Source of the DNA: Gammaproteobacteria bacterium
GTDB lineage: Bacteria > Pseudomonadota > Gammaproteobacteria > JAABTG01
NCBI GenBank assembly: GCA_034522055.1
Contig: JAXHLS010000002.1
Location: 124,001 to 188,000, forward strand
Direction of reading: 5' to 3'
DNA length: 64,000 nucleotides
Below, in pieces: positions 52,631 through 61,191 of this stretch; positions within the stretch are counted from its first letter, which is position 1; each line of letters starts with the position of its first letter. The translations under genes were made by a program, and so were the position numbers. The notes beneath the pieces were generated by a model. It saw only the letters and a program-made list of their open reading frames with translations. It was not told the DNA's origin and did not search any database.

Positions 52631-53311
52631 TCAGGTGCGGGGCGTGGCCACCTGGTTGCGCAGATACACCGGCAGGGCCGCCTCGGCGGCCACCGTGGTA
52701 CCGGCGGCGGCCATGGCCACTGCCAGCTCGGCCACATCCCGGGCCTCGGGATGGCGGCCCCCTTCCACTGACGAAAGCCGCGGGCCGAGGACCCCCGCCA
52801 GCTCGGCGCCGTAGGTCTTCCAGCCACTGCCAACGCCATGCCACGCGCCCTCCGCCGGCACGGGTACGGCCGCCGGCGGGCACACCACCTCCTCGCCCAC
52901 CAGCGCCATGGTGTCGCCGGCGCCGGCATCGTAGCCCCCCCAGTAGACCTCAGCCATGCGGGCATCGAAGGCCGCCAGCACGCGGCGCCGGCCCCGCTCC
53001 CGCAGGGCCCCCTGGGCGAGGGCCTGCAACGACGACACGGGGGCCACCGGCAGGTCGCGGGCGAAGGCGATGCCCTGGGCCACCCCGGCGGCGATGCGCA
53101 GCCCCGTAAAGGACCCCGGACCACGGCCGAAGGCCACCAGGTCCAGGTCGCCGCGCCGACAACCCGCCTCCTCCATTACCGCCTCCGCCATCACCAGTAT
53201 GAGTTCCCCGTGGCGCCGTGGCGCCACCTCCAAGCGTTGATAAACCGCGCCATCATGCCACAGGGCCGCGGAGCAGGCGTCGCTGGCGGTCTCGAGGGCC
53301 AGGATCCTCAT
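52631..53311 (-). CDS. tsaB: tRNA threonylcarbamoyladenosine biosynthesis protein TsaB
   Basis: 226 residues: MRILALETASDACSAALWHD, RRHGELILVMAEAVM, and GRGPGSFTGLRIAAGVAQGIAFA. An ASKHA-fold partner of TsaD needed for the t6A modification of tRNAs. The start overlaps the helicase stop by 4 bases, and the lolC/E-like gene follows 11 bases later, so all are likely cotranscribed. Confidence 0.95.
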   Translation of the reverse strand: MRILALETASDACSAALWHDGAVYQRLEVAPRRHGELILVMAEAVMEEAGCRRGDLDLVAFGRGPGSFTGLRIAAGVAQGIAFARDLPVAPVSSLQALAQGALRERGRRRVLAAFDARMAEVYWGGYDAGAGDTMALVGEEVVCPPAAVPVPAEGAWHGVGSGWKTYGAELAGVLGPRLSSVEGGRHPEARDVAELAVAMAAAGTTVAAEAALPVYLRNQVATPRT

Positions 53312-55254
53312 GATCCCACCCCCGCTTCGCCCGGGGTGGCGCTAGCGAAGAAGGCCTCCACGTCCTCGAGGCGCTGGCTCAGGGGCATCACCGGCAGGCT
53401 GCGCAGGAACACCCGCCCGTAGTTGCGGGACAGCATCCTGGGGTCACAGATCATGAGCACGCCGCGGTCGTGGATGTCGCGGATGAGCCGCCCCACGCCC
53501 TGTTTGAGGGTGATCACCGCCTCCGGCACCTGGTAATCGGCGAAGGGGTTGCCGCCCTGGTCCCGCAGCGCGGCGAGGCGAGCCTGAAGCAGGGGATCGT
53601 CCGGCGGCGCGAAGGGCAGCTTGTCGATGATGACACAGGACAGGGCATCGCCGCGCACGTCCACCCCCTCCCAGAAGCTGCCGGTACCCAGCAGCACGCC
53701 GTTGGGCGTGGTACGGAAACGCTCCAGCAGGGCGGTGCGCGGCCGTTCGCCCTGAACCATCAGGGGAAAGCGCAGGCGCTCGGCGAACAGGGGGGCCGCC
53801 CGCTGCAGGGCGCGGTGGCTGGTGAACAGCACGAAGGCGCGGCCCCGGCTGGCCTCCAGCACCGGCAGCGCCGCCGCCACCACCGCCTCGACGTAGGCCG
53901 GCGATGACGGGTCCGGCAGGCCGTCGGGGATGTAGCACAGAGCCTGGCGGTGGAACTCGAAGGGGCTGTCCCAGCGCCGCCGTTGCCCGGATTTCAGACC
54001 GAGACGGCCGTCGAAGTGGTCGAAGCGGCCGTCCACCGCCAGGGTGGCGGAGGTGAACACCCAGGCGGCATCCCTCTCCTTGACATAACGGCCGAAGCTC
54101 TCGGCCACCGAGATGGGGGTGAGATTAAGGGTGAAGCCCCGCTCGCCGGCCTCCAGCCACGCCACCTCGTCCGCCTGGCGGGGCCCCGTGATGCGCTCGA
54201 GGCGCCGCATCAGCTCCAGGCCACGGCCGTGGCAACCCGCCAGGTCCTTGCCCCGGGGTGCCAGCACCTCGAGCTGCGCCACCGCCTGTCCGAGACGCGC
54301 CCGGCAGCGCTCGAAGGCATCCGCCGCCCCGGGGGCGGCCATGCACTCGTCCCAGGCGCTGCGCCCGGCCCCCAGGCCCAACACCTGGCGCAGCCCCCGC
54401 AGGGCGTCTTCCAGGTCGCCGAGGGCACGGGGGAAGTCGGGCATGTCCCCTGCCTCCTGATGGTAGGCGGCGGCGCTGTCCCGCGCCAGCTCCGCCATTT
54501 GGCGGCTGGACACCGTGGTGCTGAAGAAACGCGACGCCACCGCTGGTATCTGATGGGCCTCGTCCATGATGAAGGCGGCGGCGGTAGGCAGGAGTTCGCC
54601 GAAGCCGTCCTCCTTGAGGGCCAGATCGGCGAAGAACAGATGATGGTTGATAACCACCAGGTCGGCATCCATGGCCGCGCGCCGGGCTTTCGCCACGAAA
54701 CAGTCCTCCAGCCGCGGGCATTCCTGGCCCAGGCAGTTGTCCACCGTGGATGTGGCATAGCGCCAGGCCTCGGCGCCCTCGGGGACGTCCGCCATCTCGG
54801 CGATGTCCCCCGTATGGGTACGCCCGCTCCACTGGACCAGCCGCCCCAGGTGCCCCGCCAACTCGCCGCCGAGGTGCTGGAACTCGGCGTGGTAGAGACC
54901 GAGACGCTGCTGGCACAGGTAGTTGCTGCGGCCCTTGAGCATGGCGGTGGAGATGGCGGACCCGAGGGCCTCCTTGACCTGGGGCAGGTCGCGAAAGTAG
55001 AGCTGATCCTGAAGGCCGCGGGTCCCCGTGGAGACGATCACCTTGATGCCGGAGGCCACCGCCGGTACCAGGTAGGCGAAGGTCTTGCCGGTGCCGGTGC
55101 CGGCCTCGCACACCAGCACCTTACGGGCCTCGAGGGCCTGTTCCACGGCGCTCGCCATCTCCTGCTGCTGCACCCGCAGGGCGAACCCCGGGTGCGAGGT
55201 GGCGAAGGGTCCCTCGGGACCCAGCACATCGGCCGCGGCCATGTCAGCCGTCAC
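53308..55254 (-). CDS. DinG/YoaA-type superfamily 2 ATP-dependent DNA helicase
   Basis: 648 residues. Q motif and Walker A EAGTGTGKTFAYLVPA (about 51-66), the Fe-S cluster Cys set (one in SNYLCQQRLG, three in NCLGQECPRLEDCF), DEAHQIP (motif II, about 226), and C-terminal motifs GSFWEGVDVRGDALSCVII and GVGRLIRDIHDRGVLMICD. The XPD-like iron-sulfur 5'-3' helicase group; YoaA is the closer relative by length and by linkage to tsaB. Confidence 0.93.
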   Translation of the reverse strand: MTADMAAADVLGPEGPFATSHPGFALRVQQQEMASAVEQALEARKVLVCEAGTGTGKTFAYLVPAVASGIKVIVSTGTRGLQDQLYFRDLPQVKEALGSAISTAMLKGRSNYLCQQRLGLYHAEFQHLGGELAGHLGRLVQWSGRTHTGDIAEMADVPEGAEAWRYATSTVDNCLGQECPRLEDCFVAKARRAAMDADLVVINHHLFFADLALKEDGFGELLPTAAAFIMDEAHQIPAVASRFFSTTVSSRQMAELARDSAAAYHQEAGDMPDFPRALGDLEDALRGLRQVLGLGAGRSAWDECMAAPGAADAFERCRARLGQAVAQLEVLAPRGKDLAGCHGRGLELMRRLERITGPRQADEVAWLEAGERGFTLNLTPISVAESFGRYVKERDAAWVFTSATLAVDGRFDHFDGRLGLKSGQRRRWDSPFEFHRQALCYIPDGLPDPSSPAYVEAVVAAALPVLEASRGRAFVLFTSHRALQRAAPLFAERLRFPLMVQGERPRTALLERFRTTPNGVLLGTGSFWEGVDVRGDALSCVIIDKLPFAPPDDPLLQARLAALRDQGGNPFADYQVPEAVITLKQGVGRLIRDIHDRGVLMICDPRMLSRNYGRVFLRSLPVMPLSQRLEDVEAFFASATPGEAGVGS

Positions 55255-55359
55255 GGCGCGCCCCCTTCGAGGCCGGCAAGCACGGCGCGGGGCCGCCCGG
55301 GACGGAGGACCCGGGGAGGCCGCAGGCGCCCCGGGGATGGCGGGCCACGGCGATCACCA

Positions 55360-55887
55360 TCACAAGGGCAGGCTGTTGTCCCAGTAGCCGTCGTCTTCGA
55401 CGCCGTGCTCGCGGCTCCATACCCGCTCGCCGATGATCTTGAACTTGGCCACGGAGATGGCCCCGCGCTTGGCCCGGGCGCCGCCCCTGGCCGCGGTCTC
55501 GGCCTCCACATCGGCGCGCTCCAGGGCATAGATCTCCATCGGCTCGTAGTCCTCGTCCAGCAACAGCAGCATGACCACGTCCCACTCCTGATGGGTCTTA
55601 AACTGGCCGATGCGGGGGCTGGCCTTGCCCTCGTCGAACAGGGTCCGACCCTTGATCTGGATGCGCTCGCCTGCCCAGCGCCCCGTGCCGATGGCGTCGT
55701 AGCCCCCCTCTGCGGCGACGGGAACCAGCTCGAAACCCAGCAGCCGCGCCACGTCATGGCGGGCGATCTCGGCGGTCACCGGCAGCACCGCGCCGGTGCT
55801 GCGACGGTATTCGGCGGCGAGACGGCGGGTCTCGGAGATGAGTTTGTCTACGGAATAAAGGCTCACGGCCGTTACAGGGGTATCCAA
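55360..55887 (-). CDS. Conserved hypothetical protein, possible restriction-like fold
   Basis: 175 residues with no signal or membrane segment. A central segment, GGYDAIGTGRWAGERIQIKGRTL, has the spacing of a PD-(D/E)XK core (D...Q-x-K), and the following FKTHQEWDVVMLLLLDEDYEPMEIYAL supplies strands and acidic residues. I cannot name the family. It is 105 bases beyond the helicase start and codirectional with it. The ATG at 55887 leaves about 50 bases to the divergent GGDEF gene. Confidence 0.65.
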   Translation of the reverse strand: MDTPVTAVSLYSVDKLISETRRLAAEYRRSTGAVLPVTAEIARHDVARLLGFELVPVAAEGGYDAIGTGRWAGERIQIKGRTLFDEGKASPRIGQFKTHQEWDVVMLLLLDEDYEPMEIYALERADVEAETAARGGARAKRGAISVAKFKIIGERVWSREHGVEDDGYWDNSLPL

Positions 55888-55939
55888 AGGTTTCCCACAA
55901 TGTTGATGATTCTAGCCAAATTGTGTGTTTAAGGCATTA

Positions 55940-57586
55940 ATGATGCAGGCTTTTCACCCGCATGCCCCTCCTTTTTCCACGGCCACCGGGATCCTGGAGG
56001 CCCTCCTCCATCCGGTATTGGCTGTGGATGGGGGTGTCTACATCCGCACCTTCAATGCCGCCGCGGTCCCCTACCTCAACGGCGCCCGCGAGGATGTGAC
56101 GGGGGCGCCGCTGGCGGCCGTCCTCAAGGTGCTCACCAACGGCGGCGACCCGCCGGGCCTCGCCGCCATGGTATCAGGGGTCATGGACCCGGAGGGCCCC
56201 CCCAACGCTCGCATGGAGGCGACCCTGCTACGCCGCGACGGTGGCGAGGTACCCGCCAGGATCACCGTGTCATCCATCCCCGGGGATCCCGCGGGCGGCG
56301 CCCTGGTGGTCATCGAGGACCTGAGCGACCTGCACCGGCGCCACAGCCAGCTCTCCATCCAGGCCCGACATGATCCCCTGACGGGGCTCATCAACCGCGA
56401 GGAGTTCACCACCCGCCTGGAGCGACTGTTGGAGCGCAGCGCCGAACAACGCTGGACCCACTCCCTGTGCTTCATGGACCTCGACCAGTTCAAGTCGGTG
56501 AACGACAGCGCGGGCCATGCCGCCGGCGATGAGCTGTTGCGCCAGGTCACTACGGCCCTGCTCAACCGCGTACGCGGCCGCGATACCCTGGCGCGGTTCG
56601 GCGGCGACGAGTTCGCCATCCTGCTGGAGCATTGTCCCCTCGAAGAGGCCCGGGAGGTGGCGGAGAAGCTGCGCCAGACCGTGGCCGACTTCGTCTTCGA
56701 GTGGGAGGGCCAACGCTTCGGCGTGGGCGCGAGCATCGGCCTGGTGCCCATAACGGCCCACCACCAGGAGGCCGGGCGCGTCATGTCCATGGCAGACGCC
56801 GCCTGCTACCAGGCCAAGAACGCCGGTCGCAACCGGGTGTGCGTGCTGGAGAGTGAGGACGACGCGGACGGTCCCCGCATGGTGGAAACCCTGCGCCGGG
56901 CCCTCGCAGAGGACTCACTGTTGCTTTACGCCCAAGCCATCCTGGACATGAACGGCGATGAACCCGTCGTGCGGGCCCGGGAAGTCCTGTTGCGCCTGCC
57001 CACCGGCGGTGGCATCGCCTCGCCCCATGAGTTCGTGCCCGCCACCCGCCACAGGCTCAACGTCGAAATGGACCGCTGGGTGCTGCAACGGCTGACCTCC
57101 CGGCCCATCCTCGGGGGTGACCAGCCGCTGTTGGTCAATGTGAGCGCCGCCAGCATCCAGGACCCGGCCTTCGTGGAGGCCATCGCCGCCGGCGAGCGGT
57201 GTGCCGCCCGTCTCTGTTTCGACATCACGGAGACCACCCTCCTGGAGGCAGGCGCGGCCATCACCCCCTTCTGTGACGCGGTGCGGCGGCGCGGCTGGGA
57301 CCTGGCGCTGGCCCTGCGCTGCGAGGGGCCGAGCGCCATATGCCTGCTGGAGGCCCTGCGCCCGGACTTCCTGACCTTGGATGTACGCCCTCTGATAGCC
57401 GGCCACAGGCCCTTCCGACGGCGCCTGGCGGAACGGCTCCTGGAACTCGGGCGGCTGGTGGACGCCACCACCGTGGCCACCCATGTCGAAAACACCGAAT
57501 TGCTGGCCATCACCCGGGACCTGGACTTCGACTGGGCCCAGGGCTATCTGCTGGGCAGTCCGGAACCGCTGGTGGCGGAGGTCTGA
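55940..57586 (+). CDS. PAS-GGDEF protein with degenerate EAL domain
   Basis: About 548 residues. A PAS-like sensor (about 15-140), a GGDEF domain (about 145-300) with intact FGGDEFA (about 223) and DLDQFKSVND, then an EAL-type domain (about 310-545). The latter has EVLLR where EALLR is usual and has lost the DDFGTG loop (ALALRCEGPSAICLL instead) and the catalytic Lys (TLDVRP for KIDxxx). It is therefore probably a diguanylate cyclase with an inactive, possibly regulatory, EAL domain. The start is either the ATG at 55940 or GTG at 55925; I choose 55940, with TAAGG upstream. Confidence 0.88.
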   Translation: MMQAFHPHAPPFSTATGILEALLHPVLAVDGGVYIRTFNAAAVPYLNGAREDVTGAPLAAVLKVLTNGGDPPGLAAMVSGVMDPEGPPNARMEATLLRRDGGEVPARITVSSIPGDPAGGALVVIEDLSDLHRRHSQLSIQARHDPLTGLINREEFTTRLERLLERSAEQRWTHSLCFMDLDQFKSVNDSAGHAAGDELLRQVTTALLNRVRGRDTLARFGGDEFAILLEHCPLEEAREVAEKLRQTVADFVFEWEGQRFGVGASIGLVPITAHHQEAGRVMSMADAACYQAKNAGRNRVCVLESEDDADGPRMVETLRRALAEDSLLLYAQAILDMNGDEPVVRAREVLLRLPTGGGIASPHEFVPATRHRLNVEMDRWVLQRLTSRPILGGDQPLLVNVSAASIQDPAFVEAIAAGERCAARLCFDITETTLLEAGAAITPFCDAVRRRGWDLALALRCEGPSAICLLEALRPDFLTLDVRPLIAGHRPFRRRLAERLLELGRLVDATTVATHVENTELLAITRDLDFDWAQGYLLGSPEPLVAEV

Positions 57587-58086
57587 GGGCAGGCGGTTAC
57601 TTTTTTCCACCATCCAGGGCCACGGCCATCTGGGGTGGCCGGTGTCTTCTCGGCGAGCAGCAGGCGCACCCGCAGGCGCCTGAAGGCGCGGGCGGGGGTG
57701 TTGTCCGGGGTCAGCACCACACCCCGGGGGCGCCATTCCCCCGCCACACGAAAGGCCAGCACGGTCACCCACGGGTGCACCAGCCCTCCGGGCAGCAGGC
57801 GCGCCGTCGCGGCCTCGCCGGCGCCGTTCACCACTTCCCAGCCCCCGCCCGGCAGGCTTACCAGGCGCCGCACCCGCCGCGGGTGCGCCTGATGCCATTC
57901 CCGCCGCCACTCCAGGAGCCCATGGCCCACCACCAGCAGCCCGCACACCACCGCCGGTAACGGCGGCACGACGGCATAGCCCAGGGCGACCAGGGCACCC
58001 CCGTGAGACAGGAGATGGAAGACCGTGAGCAGCCGGGAAGGCCGCACTTCCACGTGAATGGGGGCGTCACACCAGGAGGGCTGCAT
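57544..58086 (-). CDS. YgfX-like inner-membrane protein
   Basis: 180 residues from MQPSWCDAPIHVEVRPSRLL. Two membrane helices (VFHLLSHGGALVALGYAVV and PAVVCGLLVVGHGLLEW) are followed by a small soluble domain with LLPGGLVHPWVTVLAF and a basic end, the layout of the YgfX/CptA family. In enterobacteria YgfX is encoded with SdhE; no SdhE gene is next to it here. The 3' end overlaps the convergent GGDEF gene by 43 bases, giving a tail longer than usual. Confidence 0.78.
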   Translation of the reverse strand: MQPSWCDAPIHVEVRPSRLLTVFHLLSHGGALVALGYAVVPPLPAVVCGLLVVGHGLLEWRREWHQAHPRRVRRLVSLPGGGWEVVNGAGEAATARLLPGGLVHPWVTVLAFRVAGEWRPRGVVLTPDNTPARAFRRLRVRLLLAEKTPATPDGRGPGWWKKVTACPQTSATSGSGLPSR

Positions 58087-58117
58087 GGGTCGGGGGCGGG
58101 TGGCTACAATCCGTTGT

Positions 58118-58189
58118 ATGAAAAAAAAGCATAGCCAATTGACGACGGCGAAATCCACCAAGGCCGCCTTCGACAACGCCCGGGAATAG
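58118..58189 (+). CDS. Possible micro-ORF or truncated gene start
   Basis: ATG followed by 22 codons (MKKKHSQLTTAKSTKAAFDN, then ARE) and TAG. A TACAAT word lies just upstream (58105-58110). The sequence is Lys/Thr-rich and unlike neighbouring GC-rich frames. It ends where the GAATAGTGAA-type repeats begin, so it may be the surviving N-terminus of a gene cut by repeat or IS insertion. Coding status is uncertain. Confidence 0.2.
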   Translation: MKKKHSQLTTAKSTKAAFDNARE

Positions 58190-58350
58190 GCTGGTGGGGA
58201 AAGAGAAAGAGGAACGGGAATGGTGAATAGTGAATAGTGAATAGTGAATGGGGAATGGCGAAATGGGAAAAGGGAAAGCAAAGATTAACCTCCGTGCGCC
58301 AACTGAAGTCCGACCTACAGATAGACCCCCACCGCCCGTTCCTGCGGCAT
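58190..58350. repeat. Heptamer tandem and palindrome fragments
   Basis: GAATGGTGAATAGTGAATAG-type heptamers (about 58214-58256), GGGAAAT/GGGAAAA variants, a hairpin fragment CTGAAGTCCGACCTACAG (about 58302-58320) and the CCACCGCCCGTTCCTGCGGC unit that precedes palindromes elsewhere. The IS110-type element begins directly after it. Confidence 0.7.
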
Positions 58351-58379
58351 GGATGTAGATACTCCGTTTCCTGTCAAGC
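58351..58379. repeat. 29-bp direct repeat, left copy
   Basis: The 29 bases beginning GGATGTAG and ending CTGTCAAGC are identical to 61390-61418. They combine the spacer-repeat word GGATGTAG with the 3' end of the IS110-type transposase gene (its stop codon is within it). See the finding on IS110 targeting. Confidence 0.85.
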
Positions 58380-59369
58380 GGTTTGGAGATGCTGATCGCT
58401 AAACAGCTTGGAGGAGTCGAAAGGCTGATCATGCTGCATGCAGGCCCAGATTCCGGTGAGGTACTTGCGCATGACGGCGCACAAGGCTTGGATCCGCTTT
58501 TTGCCCCGGGCCACCAGAGCGTTATAGAACGCCTTGGCATACGGGTCATGCACGATCGCCACCATCGCTGGCATGTACAGGGCGCTACGCAGGTAGGCAT
58601 TGCCGGTCTTGGCTAGGCGCCCGGGTCGATGGACGCTAGAGCCCGACTCATGCAGGCGCACGTCCAGCCCAGCATGACGAGCGACTTGTTTGGCCTTCAG
58701 GTCCCTGGGCAGTGTGGATAGCTCGGCCAGCAGAGCCAGGCTGCTGGCTGCCGCGAGGCCGGTGGCGGCACAGAGATGGGCCTGATGTTGCGCCAGCTCG
58801 GGGGTCTGCTGGATCAAGTCCTGGGCCGCTTGTTGCACCCGTTCGATGCGTTGGTCCAGTTGAGCGATGCTTTCCTCGGCATCCTCGATCAGCAGGGCTG
58901 GCGTGCCCCGTTGCGCCTTCAGGGCGTGCAGGTGGTTCTTGGCCTGGGTCCGCGCGTCCATTAGGCGATTGAGATGCCGGCCGAAGTCGCGTAGGGCCCG
59001 ATAGGTCGATGGCGGCGGGGTCCAGCGCCTAGGCGTCATGCGTTCGGCGTATTCGGCCAACAGGGCGGTGTCGAGCGGGTCGGTCTTACTGCCGCGCAGC
59101 GTAATTTCGGCGAAATGCCGGAAGCTGCGCGGGTTGATCACGGACACCGGCAGCCCGGCCTCGTGCAGGGCCAGCGCGAGGTCCAGGTAGTAGATGCCAG
59201 TGGCCTCCAGCACGATGCCCGCCGGTTGCAGCGCCTGCAGCTTGCGGATCGCCTGGGCGTGACCTTGGGCAGTCTGTGGGAAGGTGTAGACCTTACTGTT
59301 CTTGCCGTCACGACGGCAGAGCAAGTCGAAGGAGCGTGCGGCGACATCAATGCCGATATAAACGCTCAT
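58374..59369 (-). CDS. IS110-family transposase
   Basis: 331 residues from MSVYIGIDVAARSFDLLCRR. DEDD residues: IGIDVA (Asp), IVLEATGIYYLDLA (Glu) and SKTDPLDTALLAEYAE (two Asp). The C-terminal domain has VARHAGLDVRLHESGSSVHR and RLAKTGNAYLRSALYMPAMVA with the catalytic Ser region. The insertion point at 58359 is inside a GTAGGTCGG-type spacer repeat. The other element end is not defined; about 300 non-coding bases precede the gene. Confidence 0.94.
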   Translation of the reverse strand: MSVYIGIDVAARSFDLLCRRDGKNSKVYTFPQTAQGHAQAIRKLQALQPAGIVLEATGIYYLDLALALHEAGLPVSVINPRSFRHFAEITLRGSKTDPLDTALLAEYAERMTPRRWTPPPSTYRALRDFGRHLNRLMDARTQAKNHLHALKAQRGTPALLIEDAEESIAQLDQRIERVQQAAQDLIQQTPELAQHQAHLCAATGLAAASSLALLAELSTLPRDLKAKQVARHAGLDVRLHESGSSVHRPGRLAKTGNAYLRSALYMPAMVAIVHDPYAKAFYNALVARGKKRIQALCAVMRKYLTGIWACMQHDQPFDSSKLFSDQHLQTA

Positions 59370-59673
59370 CGTTGTTCCTCCTTTCCCTTCTGGGGTCGGT
59401 TGCGTCACACTGATCACCGGTTCCCCGACCTCGCATTTCTTGCCGGTTCGACCTTGTGATACGAAGTCCAGCCAGGCTGGCTTCCCGATACTCCTCGAAA
59501 TCGGCAATGAGGCGGGGAGCCCATCTACGCGCGAGGTCAGAAACTTCCTGCCTCCAGGTCGGGACGGCTTCCCCGGTGTCTGGCAAAAAACCTAACCCGG
59601 CATAGCCGGAACCAAAATATCTCGGATCGCCTATCCTTATCCACAGCACCATCCAGGACAAGAGGGACAGGCC
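59370..59673. other. Non-coding region between the two divergent mobile-element genes
   Basis: 304 bases between the IS110-type transposase start (minus) and the winged-helix protein start (plus). In IS110-group elements the bridge RNA lies upstream of the transposase, so part of it (roughly 59370-59560) may be one. GATACTCCTCG at about 59488 resembles GATACTCCGTT at the other end of the element. AAGAGGGA at about 59660 is a plausible ribosome-binding site for the rightward gene. Confidence 0.4.
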
Positions 59674-61191
59674 ATGAATCCGTTCGTTGAACGTCACCAG
59701 AACAAGATCGCCGGTGTGCTCTCCTGTTTTGACCGGGTTGTCATCACCGGAACCCTTCCTGATATCGGTTATGCCGGCGCTATGGCGAGCTACCTCAGTT
59801 ACCATAAGATCCGACTGTTCGACTACCCCCGGTGGGCAGAACCCCTGCGCGATGAGTTGCGCCACCATGCCGAGCAACTCGCCATCGAGGCCGGCATTGA
59901 GATCGAGTTCATCCGGCGCCACAAGGCCTTTCGCAAAGAAGACCGTATCAAGGCCATCATTGCGGAACGCGGCGGTCATCCCGGGCTGGTCCACATCTTC
60001 TCCGCCATGGAATCCTGCACCGCTTATCGCCCCTGGCATGACAAGAACACAGGCCATACCCTGCTCAAACCCACGTCAGGGAAATGCCTGCATTACTACT
60101 TCTACTTCATCGATGAGGCCTTTGGACTCTGTTACGTGCGGGTGCCCACCTGGGCGCCGTTCCGCCTGCAAGTCTACTTCAACGGCCATCACTGGCTGGC
60201 GCGCAGACTGGAAAAAGCCGGCATTCCCTTCGCGATGGCGGACAATGCCTTTCTGTCCATTGCCGATCCCGAGCAGGCTCAGACGCTTGCCGACCGGCTG
60301 GATGCCAAACAGCTTCACCGACGACTGAATCGATGGGCCAAACAGTTCTGCCCGGTAGCTCAGCGCTTTCGCTCCGGTTACCACTGGAGCTTGATGCAGG
60401 TGGAGTTCGCCACCGATGTCATCTTCCACCAGCAGGCCGAATTCCAGCCGCTCTACGAGTCCATCACCCGCACGGCGGTACAGGCCATTAAAGCCGACAA
60501 TGTGGCCACCTTCCTTGGCCGTAAACTCGCCAGCACCTATCAAGGGGAGGTCGGTAACGATTTCAGCACCCGTATCCAGGGTACACGCATCCGCCACCAG
60601 ATGGGGCCGGCCAGCATCAAACTCTACGATAAAGCCGGCATCATGGCGCGTGTGGAATGCACCACCAACGATGCCTCATTCTTCAAAATCCACCGCTGGG
60701 TGGAACAACGTGACGGCTGGCAACAGTGGAAACTGGCACCGCTACGCAAAAATATCTACAGCCTGCGCGATCTGCGCAAGCTGATGAACGCCGCCAATGA
60801 GCGCTATCTCGCCTATATGGCGGCAATCGACAATCCTGACGCCGGACTCAAGGACATCGATAAAATGTCCAGCCCCGCCAGGGACCAGGGCCGTTCATTC
60901 CGTGGCTTCAATCTGTTCCAGAAAAAGGACTATCATCTCTTCCTCGCCATCGGGCGGGGCGAATGGTCAATCAGTGGCTTCCGTGCCGCCGATCTGCGGG
61001 CCTCTATGCCCGATCTATCACCCAGTCAATCATCCTATCTACTCAAACGGTTACGAACCCACGGACTGATCAAGAAAGTGGGACGTCGCTACAAGTATTA
61101 CCTTACAAAGTTTGGGCGTCGCGTCCTGGCTGCATCACTCAAGATGCGTGAATATTGTGTTCTCCCTGCACTCTGTGCTGACAGGGCATGA
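59674..61191 (+). CDS. Uncharacterised winged-helix protein, probable mobile-element gene
   Basis: 505 residues: MNPFVERHQNKIAGVLSCFD, RVVITGTL, a middle part rich in aromatic residues (YHWSLMQVEFATDVIFHQQAEF), KLYDKAGIMARVECTTNDASFFKI, NAANERYLAYMAAID, SGFRAADLRASM, and a C-terminal winged helix (SSYLLKRLRTHGLIKKVGRRYKYYLTKFGRR). I recall multi-copy, hypothetical proteins of this type in many bacteria, without an assigned IS family. There is no obvious DDE, HUH or serine/tyrosine recombinase signature. It is inserted in spacer repeats, its right flank resuming repeat sequence at about 61239. A transposase of unknown chemistry is possible but unproven. Confidence 0.75.
   Translation: MNPFVERHQNKIAGVLSCFDRVVITGTLPDIGYAGAMASYLSYHKIRLFDYPRWAEPLRDELRHHAEQLAIEAGIEIEFIRRHKAFRKEDRIKAIIAERGGHPGLVHIFSAMESCTAYRPWHDKNTGHTLLKPTSGKCLHYYFYFIDEAFGLCYVRVPTWAPFRLQVYFNGHHWLARRLEKAGIPFAMADNAFLSIADPEQAQTLADRLDAKQLHRRLNRWAKQFCPVAQRFRSGYHWSLMQVEFATDVIFHQQAEFQPLYESITRTAVQAIKADNVATFLGRKLASTYQGEVGNDFSTRIQGTRIRHQMGPASIKLYDKAGIMARVECTTNDASFFKIHRWVEQRDGWQQWKLAPLRKNIYSLRDLRKLMNAANERYLAYMAAIDNPDAGLKDIDKMSSPARDQGRSFRGFNLFQKKDYHLFLAIGRGEWSISGFRAADLRASMPDLSPSQSSYLLKRLRTHGLIKKVGRRYKYYLTKFGRRVLAASLKMREYCVLPALCADRA

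Noticed and set aside
53950-55932. A 660-codon plus-strand frame opposite the helicase
   Set aside because: No domain or ribosome-binding site; the minus strand encodes complete helicase motifs.
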